Positions 41,253 through 49,726 of a stretch of DNA of 64,000 bases are shown here, piece by piece (positions within the stretch are counted from its first letter, which is position 1; each line of letters begins with the position of its first letter). The notes beneath the pieces were generated by a model, which saw nothing but the letters and a program-made list of their open reading frames with translations, was not told where the DNA came from and ran no database searches. Where the stretch lies: NCBI GenBank assembly GCA_004802645.1, contig SRKS01000004.1:1550001-1614000 (forward strand), read 5' to 3'. Position numbers and translations under genes: made by a program. Origin of the DNA: Amesomyces nigricolor (taxonomy: Eukaryota > Ascomycota > Sordariomycetes > Sordariales > Chaetomiaceae).

Positions 41253-42866
41253 CTACCAAGCCGAACTCCTCTTCTTCTGCACCTTCCTCCTCTCCTCCTC
41301 GTCCCTCCTCCTCCCTCCCCCCCTTCCCCCATACCCACTCCCATGCCCCTGCTGCTGATGCTGCTGCACCTGGCTCTGTATCTGCTGCAACCCACCCGAA
41401 GCCCCCTTCCACAGCACATTCAGCGTGTTGCAATGGAACGGTCCAGGGCCAGCACCAGGCGGACCCTGACCCTGCGCCGGCATGGGACCGGGGCCGGGAC
41501 CGGGGGCGGGATAGGCATACGGTCCCGCGCTGAGCGGTCTTGGGGGGAGGGTGGGGGCGCCGCTGCCGGTGTAACCCCAGGGGGAGAGTTGTTGTTGAGG
41601 GGAGTGATGTGGGGGTAGGGCGGCGTAGGGGGTGGGATAGGGTTGTGGTGCTGGTGCTTGTTGGGGTGGTGGTTGAGTGCGTGGAGGGAGCGCCGGGTGG
41701 GCGGAGGGCAGGTCTTGCCCCTGGACGCCGTAGACTTTGCGCAGGCGCTCTGTTTCTTTGGCGACTTCTGCCTCGCGGCGGCGGCGCTCTTTGTCTTCGT
41801 CCTCGATCATCTTCTGGATGCGCTTTTGCTCGGCGCGGTCGGCCTTTTCGCGCTCGCGCTGCTCGCGCTCAACCATGGCTTGCAGGCGGCGGGTTTCGGC
41901 ATCAATTTCGGGGTTGGAGAGCGGTGGTGGGCTGGTGCGCTTGCCAGCTGGAGAGAAGGTGGACGGGGTGGGTTGAGGGGGCGGGAGATTGGAGAGGGCA
42001 CCGGACATGGCTGGGACTGCGGAGGCGGAGGCTGTGGTGGCGACGATGGGACGGGAGTTTTTCCTTTTGTTGCCGTTGGGCGACGGGCCGCCGCCTTGGA
42101 CGTTGAATACGTCTGTCTTGGGAGCTAGCCAGAAATCTTTGATGACTTCTGAGCTTAGGAGGAGAACCAGCTCAAGGCCCTTGCGGTCTTCAACCTCCAC
42201 GCGGTGCAGATTTGGCTGGTAGACGGTCAGGATGCTCTCGCGAGAGGTTTTTAACATCCCGATGGTGATATCGGGCTCTTTGCTCTTGCGCCCGCCCACT
42301 TTCTTCCCTGACATGTAACAAGACATGTCCTTGCTCAGCAGGCCATCCCTCTTCCACCGAAACATAATGCGTGGAACCAGGTCGGCCGCAGCAGGTGAGC
42401 TGTTCTGCTGTTCGCGGTCCAAGGCGCTCATGGTAGGTGTGCGGAAGGTCTTGACAGGCAGATCAAACTCCCAACTGTCGCTCTTGCCCCACGATCCAGA
42501 CACCATCTTGACCGTCACTATCTGGTCCGGGTTGTACAGCTGAATTGCGAAGGTGTCCGGAACAAGGGCACTGGCTGGTGCCGGGGGTGCGCCAGACTGC
42601 GTCTGGGCGCGGACTTCAGCAGCCGAGAGAGTTGGCTGCGACCACTCGGGCTCAACCATCACCTCCGCGAACACAACATCTGCGTTATGAGCGTCGCAGA
42701 GGGCAGCCGCATACTTGTTGCGGGTACCAGGCTGGGCCGGGTCCGCCCTCCGCACCAGATATTCGGGTGCCGGCTCGGAACCATTTTGCGAGAAGTAGAG
42801 GATGGTCGAGAGCGGGTCGTCGGAGGAGGGCCGGAGCCGGAAGGTGGGAAGGTTCTCGTCGAGCAT
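41253..42866 (-). CDS. Conserved-looking fungal protein with charged helix and Pro/Gln-rich tail, function unknown
   Basis: One exon encodes 537 residues. The N-terminal ~250 residues look folded, with alternating hydrophobic and polar residues (FAIQLYNPDQIVTVKMVSGS, MFRWKRDGLLSKDMSCYMSG, RVEVEDRKGLELVLLLSSEV). This is followed by a basic linker (NGNKRKNSRP), a highly charged, probably coiled-coil helix at about residues 325-385 (VEREQREREKADRAEQKRI), and a Pro/Gln/Gly-rich tail ending in a basic cluster (RRRDEEERRKVQKKRSSAW). I do not recognise a named domain. It shares a 586-base divergent promoter region with RPS18, but no functional link can be inferred from that. The start is the first in-frame ATG (42866) and leads directly into ordered sequence. 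Confidence 0.75.
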   Translation of the reverse strand: MLDENLPTFRLRPSSDDPLSTILYFSQNGSEPAPEYLVRRADPAQPGTRNKYAAALCDAHNADVVFAEVMVEPEWSQPTLSAAEVRAQTQSGAPPAPASALVPDTFAIQLYNPDQIVTVKMVSGSWGKSDSWEFDLPVKTFRTPTMSALDREQQNSSPAAADLVPRIMFRWKRDGLLSKDMSCYMSGKKVGGRKSKEPDITIGMLKTSRESILTVYQPNLHRVEVEDRKGLELVLLLSSEVIKDFWLAPKTDVFNVQGGGPSPNGNKRKNSRPIVATTASASAVPAMSGALSNLPPPQPTPSTFSPAGKRTSPPPLSNPEIDAETRRLQAMVEREQREREKADRAEQKRIQKMIEDEDKERRRREAEVAKETERLRKVYGVQGQDLPSAHPALPPRTQPPPQQAPAPQPYPTPYAALPPHHSPQQQLSPWGYTGSGAPTLPPRPLSAGPYAYPAPGPGPGPMPAQGQGPPGAGPGPFHCNTLNVLWKGASGGLQQIQSQVQQHQQQGHGSGYGGRGGGRRRDEEERRKVQKKRSSAW

Positions 42867-43452
42867 CTCTCTAACGAAGGAGAGATTGGTTGGTCACACA
42901 GTGAATCCTCGATCTCGGGGAGAGTGTTCTTCGAGGACCTTGATGGCTTTCCAGGTTGTGGGGTGTTGAAATGGCGAAAGACTCCCGACTTCTAAATCTC
43001 TAACCAACAACAGCACAAGGGCAAGCCTCACTTATCAAAGAAAAAAAATACAGCAGGTGACGACGTCTTAGTAGGTCAGGCGCAGCATCAAACAACGAGC
43101 ACAAGGCTGAGTTCTCATGGGATGCGGCACTGAACTTGAGGAGTCGAGCGGAGTGCGAGGTTCAGGGTTCTGGCAGGCAACGTCATGTGGCTCAGCCCCA
43201 AAGACGTGGAGCCACTGCTGAGGCGTGGGCTTGGCGTCTTGGCTGAAGATACGGAAGTTCACCAGGGTTAGGGTCTTGGTCTGGAACATGGAAAGACCCA
43301 CTTTTGCAGTTCGGTGGGCCGGTCTCCCACTCCCAGCTTGCCCCTCCACGTGACCGCACAGAAATCGAAAACTATCCCGGCACAAATTTACCAGCAACCG
43401 CTCTCCTCGATCTCAGACTCAACCAAGTTCAGGAAACGACAAGTTGCCCACC
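42867..43452. promoter_or_regulatory. Divergent promoter region, unknown gene and RPS18
   Basis: The 586-base gap separates two divergent start codons and must drive a ribosomal protein gene on the right. No specific element is claimed. Confidence 0.5.
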
Positions 43453-44588
43453 ATGAGTCTGGTCTCGGGCGAGAAGGTACGTCGATATCCTGATGGCTGT
43501 CTGCATCAGCATCCCGTTGCCTGTGAATTCCTGTCTCTCCGTCGGCTGCAACACCGCGACGACCAACCCACTCGATCGACACCGGATTGCACTGCGAAGA
43601 GGGCGACATGGCAGCAGACGAAGCGAACCACAACGGATAGGCGAAGAGGAGGATGAGACATCACTGCCGGAGACGAGGTAGCCGGCCGGTTTACGACCAA
43701 GAGACGGCAGCGGCAAGCATCCATGGGGAGGCAGAGTGGGCTTGGGTGTTTCTCGGCATGCCTCGCCTTGAATTCTCAAGTCAGCTGCCCGGCCTCAGCA
43801 CCATGGTCGCCAACACGAATTCTGCATCAGCCCATCGAAACCGGAGAGACAGAAAGAAGCAGGCAACGGCTGCGAGAATGCATTGCGTTTAAGGTTGGAT
43901 GGAACAAGGCTAACGGAATCCTCAGAGCAACTTCAACCACATCTTGCGTCTGCTCAACACTAACGTTGACGGCAAGCAAAAGGTTGTCTACTCCTTGACG
44001 TAAGTTTCTCAGACACGCCCACTGTCTCGGTTCGCAAGGCTAACGCTCTGCTTCAGTAAGATCAAGGGTGTCGGTCGCCGCTACTGTATGTTTCCCGCAA
44101 GCCACGAGCTCAGCACGAACTCTGGGCTACCACCCACGTCGGCGGATACACCTGCCTAAGCATACACGGTACTGACCAACAACAACAGCCAACCTTGTGT
44201 GCAAGAAGGCCGATGTCGACCTGAACAAGCGCGCCGGTGAGCTCACCTCTGAGGAGCTTGAGCGCCTGGTCACCATCATCCAGAACCCCACCGCCTACAA
44301 GATCCCCGGGGTATGTTCAATTGAATCCCTGTCAAAGAGGGTCGCATGCTGACAGCCCGGCAATAGTGGTTCCTCAACAGGCAGCGTGACATCGTCGACG
44401 GCAAGGACTCTCAGATCCTCGCCAACGGCGTTGACTCCAAGCTCCGTGATGACCTCGAGCGCCTGAAGAAGATCCGCGCCCACCGTGGTCTCCGCCACTA
44501 CTGGGGCCTCCGCGTTCGCGGCCAGCACACCAAGACGACCGGTCGTCGCGGCCGTACCGTCGGTGTGTCCAAGAAGAAGGGTGGTTAA
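43453..44588 (+). CDS. rps18: 40S ribosomal protein S18 (uS13)
   Basis: Five exons, 43453-43476, 43926-43999, 44057-44085, 44189-44310 and 44367-44588, total 471 nt and 156 residues, the standard eukaryotic S18 length. The product begins MSLVSGEKSNFNHILRLLNT and includes KIKGVGRRYSNLVCKKADVD, NKRAGELTSEELERLVTIIQ and the C-terminal LRVRGQHTKTTGRRGRTVGV. S18 lies in the head of the small subunit and takes part in the intersubunit bridge and P-site tRNA contacts. Introns are 449, 57, 103 and 56 nt; the first follows codon 8 and is much longer than others in the window. The gene is convergent with SDO1, a ribosome maturation factor, with 374 bases between stops. Confidence 0.98.
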
Positions 44589-44962
44589 GCGTGTTTCCTT
44601 GGGTTGCGGCTTTCATTGGCACTGCTGTGCTTGGCTTTCTGGTGGTGTTATCCCAAGGCTAAAGGGTGGTCATGGACGGCTCGGGTTGAATTTATTTACC
44701 TTGCGAACATTTCCGCAATTCATCGGGGAATTTGCTGGATCGCTCAGGGGAACCACCATGATTCACAGCATGACAATACAGGCGCGGATATGAAAAAGTA
44801 ATGACTTGTTGCCAACGATGCGTGCTATGCTGACCAGTGATGTCACCGGAACCTACTTTTATGAAGCCAAACGCTGATGCATAAAACCTTTTCTAAAACC
44901 AAACTGATGCCCGAGGGAAAGGGGTATCATGGCTGATGATGGAAGATATCACGACTCGGTGT
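44589..44962. other. Convergent 3' intergenic region, RPS18 and SDO1
   Basis: Only the 3' ends of two convergent genes are expected here. No gene is seen. Confidence 0.6.
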
Positions 44963-45928
44963 TCAATCCTCATGAGTGACGGCCATGTCCAACACTTCCA
45001 CCCTGCCCTGCCCCTTCGTCTCGGACCCAATAAAGTCTGACAACCCCTTGAATGCACCCGGCTCCACGAACCCAATGATCTCCCACTCGGAGCCCATAAC
45101 ATCCTGGTTCTCGACCTGCTCGATGAAGCTGAGAATCTTGTCCTTGACCGTCCCCGGCGCTTTGTGCTCCCCATCTCCATTTTCTCCATCCTTGCTCCCG
45201 CCCTTGGGCGCCTTGACTGCCTGCTTCAAGACGCTGGTCGAGCAGGTTATGCGGAGTCTCATACGCGCGCGCGCTACGGGGATCGGCTGGTGCGCGATTA
45301 GCGCCCGCATGGCGTCGAGGGCTTGCGATTTGGCGCTTTTGTTGGCGGACACGCCGGTCCAGGTTGGTTTTGCCTGTGCGGGTGCGGGGGTGGGTTTGCT
45401 CTCGCCTGCTTCGCCGGTGGAGGGGGTGCCGGTGCCCGGGGTGGGGGTGTTGCTGCTGGGTTTGTTGGTGTCTTGGGGTTGTTGCTGGTTATGGGCCATG
45501 CCGCTGAGCATGTCGAGCGCCTTCTCAATCATGCCTGGGGTGTAGACGCGCTTGGTGCGCGGGTCGACGAGTTTGGAGACGACGATGGAGACTACTTCGT
45601 TGTGGACCCGCTCGAGCTGTGCGCTGCGCTCCTTCTCGCCGACTTGCAGCTCGCCCTTGCGGAGGATCTCGAGAATGATGTCGTCGACGGAGGTGGATTT
45701 GCCGAAGGCTTTGGCGAGCTCGGCTGAGGGTGCGGTTTGCCCTTTGGAGACGTTGAGGAAGACATTGGGGATCTGGAGGACGTTGTCGAGGTCGGTCTCG
45801 ATGCCGGAGCGCCACTCGAGGACTTTGTTCTTGTAGCAGGCAATTTCAAAGCGCTTCTTGCCCTTTTTGAGGCGCACCAGGGAGACGTTGGTGAGTTTGA
45901 TCTGGTTCGAGGGCTGTTGGATCACCAT
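44963..45928 (-). CDS. sdo1: Ribosome maturation protein SDO1 (SBDS family)
   Basis: One exon encodes 321 residues, against 250 in yeast Sdo1. The start MVIQQPSNQIKLTNVSLVRL, followed by KKGKKRFEIACYKNKVLEWR, is the classic FYSH domain (residues 1-95). Domain II contains YTPGMIEKALDMLSG and SAKSQALDAMRALI, and domain III contains IIGFVEPGAFKGLSDFIGSE and ETKGQGRVEVLDMAV. The extra length is mainly a Gln/Pro/Thr-rich insertion of about 45 residues inside domain II (about 143-190), plus a shorter Gly/Lys/Asp-rich loop in domain III. SDO1 works with the GTPase EFL1 to release eIF6 (TIF6) from late cytoplasmic 60S subunits. The frame stays open upstream to an ATG at 46135, but that 69-residue extension is outside the conserved family start and is probably leader. 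Confidence 0.95.
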   Translation of the reverse strand: MVIQQPSNQIKLTNVSLVRLKKGKKRFEIACYKNKVLEWRSGIETDLDNVLQIPNVFLNVSKGQTAPSAELAKAFGKSTSVDDIILEILRKGELQVGEKERSAQLERVHNEVVSIVVSKLVDPRTKRVYTPGMIEKALDMLSGMAHNQQQPQDTNKPSSNTPTPGTGTPSTGEAGESKPTPAPAQAKPTWTGVSANKSAKSQALDAMRALIAHQPIPVARARMRLRITCSTSVLKQAVKAPKGGSKDGENGDGEHKAPGTVKDKILSFIEQVENQDVMGSEWEIIGFVEPGAFKGLSDFIGSETKGQGRVEVLDMAVTHED

Positions 45929-46878
45929 GGTGGCGGTTTGGGAGGGGTGTGTTGCGGGTGAGGTTGTGTCGATGCTTGGGTATTTGGTTAATGGGAAGAA
46001 ATAGGCTTGGAACAAAAAGAAGCGCAAGGCAATGTTGTGGAAGGAGCAAAAATGCACTGGTTGTTGTTGTCCTGTTGTTGATGTTGTTGCGACTCTTGGT
46101 CTCGACGACCCCCAGGGTCTTTTTCTTATCAACAACCTGAACTCTTTCTACCCCGCCGATCTGTCATGCGGAGAGCGCAGCCGCTGAGCATTCCATCCTT
46201 TCCGGGATGAGTCAGGTGGGTCTCTTCTGCGGAGATCTGCTGGCAATCAGTTGAACGCCACTGCCGGCGAAATGTCATTCCTCTGATCTCTGTTTCCAGC
46301 ATTCTGGATCCGGGAATGTCTGGATGAACCACTAAATTCCCTTCGAAAGCCTGTCGAAGCAACTCGGCTCGGGGTTTAGTCATGACGTTTTTGGCGGCTT
46401 CTCAACAGTTCGGAGATGTGCAGATGCAAGCCACATCTGATCGTTATCTGAGCCTATGACGCAGCTGCCGAGACAGACAGGAGCCAAGCTGACGCGGTGC
46501 GGTAGCCTCGAAACGGATGGCGCTGAATAGCCAGACAGAATAATAACGGTTTTAGCTGTGCTCTAGATTACTTTACTGTCCAGCAGCCCGTCCTCGTGAC
46601 CAGGGCTGCAAGGTACCCAGACAACGGCTGTGGCGCGACCAATGCCTGCTGTGGATGTGCCTTGCCAGCAGCCAGCATCCTTCCCCGTTCGGCAAGTGCG
46701 CTTCGTTCCCGGTTGCTGTTTCAGTCAAGACCTGACCAACCCCCCAAGCTCCCGTCTCTCTTCTCCTCTTCCTTCTCCCATTCCCATCACCATCGCTCCA
46801 ACCTTGCATCGCTGTTCCTCCTCTCATTCCCCAGGTTGATCCGTAGAGAGGAACTCTCATCCACACCCATTAGCAGCT
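45929..46878. promoter_or_regulatory. Divergent promoter region, SDO1 and carboxypeptidase Y
   Basis: The 950-base gap holds both promoters. The part just before the carboxypeptidase start (about 46,745-46,840) is strongly C/T-rich on the plus strand, a common leader feature of well-expressed fungal genes. No gene is seen. Confidence 0.5.
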
Positions 46879-48584
46879 ATGAGGATCGCTGCCTCAACAG
46901 TGCTGCTCGGGGCTGCCTCGGCGGCCTCGTTCCAGCAGCAGGCCCAGCATGTGCTCTCGGGCGGCTTCGACCGCGCCCAGGACGCCATGAAGCCCATCAC
47001 CGACTCCTTCGCCGATGCCGGGAGTTTCGAGGAGGCCTTCAAGGGCATGACCGCAGAGGCGAAGGCCCTCTGGGACGAGATCAAGCTGCTCGTCCCCGAG
47101 AGCGCGTTTAAGCACCCTTCGTGGTTCAGCAAGCCGAAGCCGCATCGCAAGCGCAACGACTGGGACCATGTCGTCAAGGGTGCCGATGTCCAGAAGCTGT
47201 GGGTACAGGATGCCAACGGCGAGAGCCACCGCCAGGTTGGCGGCCCGCTCGAGGACTTCAACCTCCGCGTCAAGTCCGTCGACCCATCCAAGCTTGGCGT
47301 CGACTCGGTCAAGCAGTACAGCGGTTATCTTGACGACGAGGCCAACGACAAGCATCTGTTCTACTGTGAGTCTCGATCATTGCCTGTTTCCAGTAGAACG
47401 AGCGCTAATCTGTATTTCCAGGGTTCTTTGAGTCCCGTAACGACCCCAAGAACGACCCCGTGGTCCTGTGGCTGAACGGCGGCCCCGGCTGCTCGTCTCT
47501 CACTGGCCTCTTCCTTGAGCTCGGCCCTTCGTCGATCGACAAGAAGCTCAAGGTTGTCAACAACGAGTTCAGCTGGAACAACAACGCCAGCGTCATCTTT
47601 CTCGACCAGCCCGTCAACGTCGGATACTCGTACTCCGGCTCTTCCGTCAGCAACACCGTTGCTGCTGGCAAGGATGTCTACGCTCTCTTGTCTCTCTTCT
47701 TCCACCAGTTCCCCGAGTACGCCAAGCAAGACTTCCACATTGCTGGCGAGTCCTACGCTGGCCACTACATTCCCGTCTTTGCCTCGGAGATCCTGTCCCA
47801 TAAGAACCGGAACATCAATCTCAAGTCGGTTTTGATCGGAAACGGCCTGACCGATGGCCTTACTCAGTACGAGTACTACCGCCCCATGGCCTGCGGTGAG
47901 GGCGGCTATCCCGCTGTCCTCAGCGAGTCTGAGTGCCGCAGTATGGACAACGCCCTGCCCCGGTGCAAGTCCCTGATCCAGAACTGCTACGACAGCGGTA
48001 GCGTCTGGAGCTGCGTGCCTGCGTCGATCTACTGTAATAATGCTATGATTGGTCCTTACCAGCGCACCGGCCAGAATGTCTATGATATCCGCGGCAAGTG
48101 CGAGGACAGCAGCAACCTTTGCTACAGCGGTCTCGGTTACATCAGCGACTACCTGAACCAGAAGTCGGTCATGGATGCTCTCGGCGTTGAGGTCTCGAGC
48201 TACGACAGCTGCAACTTTGACATCAACCGCAACTTCCTGTTCCAGGGCGACTGGATGCAGCCGTTCCACCGCCTGGTACCCAAGCTTCTCGAGCAGATTC
48301 CCGTCCTCATCTATGCTGGCGACGCCGACTACATCTGCAACTGGCTCGGCAACCAGGCATGGACTGAGGCGCTCGAGTGGCCCGGCAAGAAGGGCTTCAA
48401 CCAGGCTAAGATCAAGGACCTGAAGCTCGATAACGCCGACAAGGAGTACGGCAAGGTGAAGGCCTCTGGCAACTTTACCTTCATGCAGGTCTACCAGGCC
48501 GGCCACATGGTTCCCATGGACCAGCCCGAGAACTCGCTCGACTTCCTGAACAGGTGGCTGGGTGGTGAGTGGTTTGGCCACTAA
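46879..48584 (+). CDS. cpyA: Vacuolar carboxypeptidase Y (serine carboxypeptidase, S10)
   Basis: Exons 46879-47365 and 47422-48584 flank a 56-nt intron and give 549 residues, normal for a fungal CPY precursor. A signal peptide (MRIAASTVLLGAASAASF) opens the protein. A propeptide of about 120 residues follows and may be cleaved after the basic HRKRND region. The mature enzyme has the S10 signatures LWLNGGPGCSSLTGLFLELG and the oxyanion region. The catalytic triad is Ser273 (GESYAG), Asp465 (AGDADYICNWLGN) and His524 (AGHMVPMDQP). Many cysteines in the middle (VWSCVPASIYCNN, GKCEDSSNLCYSG) match the conserved disulfides. The enzyme removes C-terminal residues from peptides in the vacuole at acidic pH. 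The splice rebuilds the Tyr-Trp pair before FFESRNDPKNDP. Confidence 0.97.
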
Positions 48585-49726
48585 TCAATTAACAGGGTGG
48601 AGAGGGTAGAGTTGTACATCGGGCATGATGGTATTTAGCGAGCACTTTGCCCATTCGTTTCAATTGTTGGCTAGTGGGAGCTCGAGTTGGGTGTAACAGC
48701 ATTTGTGTACTCGAAGGGCTGTTTGCATTGCATAGTCGCTTTCCTTTCGGTAGCATGGAATTTCATTGATAATCTCAAGTTTCTGTCGAAATCTTTGCCC
48801 ACTGTAAATGTGACACCTGCTGTAGGCTGGGCTCAAGCCACGGACTGGGTCTTTTCCAACCCCTCGACGTAGGGCGGTTTGGACAATACCTATGTTCCCG
48901 CTGCCCCAGTTATACATAAGAAACTTGGGAGTCTAACATAAAGACATCGCACCCAACAAGATACCGCAACTCATCAGCCAGGTTACCACTCAAGGTATGG
49001 ACTCTGCAAGAGGGAGGGAACAAGTCTCTTGTACTCATACAGCACCCAAATCCATCTACCTAGATATACAAATCACCCCCCCTCTCTTTCCTTACCATCT
49101 CTCTACACCAGATAAAACAAGACAAGATCAGTCCCGGACCGGTACACCTATATGCCATCACAGATCCATTCATCCATCCATCGTCCTTCAAATGACATTG
49201 TGCAAAAACACCCGCCTTCGACATCAAACACAACTCTAAGCGAGCGAACAAGCGGCCGAGTGCCAAGTCTAGGTAACTCATCCATCGTGATGTCTCTCCG
49301 TCGTTTTATCATCTCTCGCTCCGTCATCTTTGGGGGCTCGTGTCTCCTATGCAGTGGACAAAAGGATATTGCCCAGCTCATTGTTCCACCGTCGTGCTCG
49401 TCCCCACTACACGATTCGGCATCGTGGTAAACGGCGCGGGTTTGAGTGCTCCAAAGGCTCAGTCTTCCACAGGAGCAGAGCGGATCGACGTCAAGATCGA
49501 ACTCAGCTGTACGGAAAATGTGTCTTTCCCGAATGAGGAACGGGCCTCAAATCGACGGGTTCGCCGTCCCCTTCCCCATCCCGCTCAGCGCCGCCTTTGC
49601 TCGCCCATCCTCTCGACACGGCTCTTCTACCTCCGTTGCATAGCTGAACCAACGCCGCGTGATCATTCTGCCCCATCATCAGAGGGAAAACCGGCGATCA
49701 TCAACAGCATCGACAGCAGCTGGTCT
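48585..49726. other. Convergent 3' intergenic region, carboxypeptidase Y and PDE
   Basis: The 1.1-kb region between two convergent genes contains no recognisable gene. Its middle is AT-richer than the flanks. Confidence 0.55.

Noticed and set aside
47361..48581. 406-codon open frame opposite carboxypeptidase Y
   Set aside because: It is antisense to a fully supported enzyme and reflects codon bias only.
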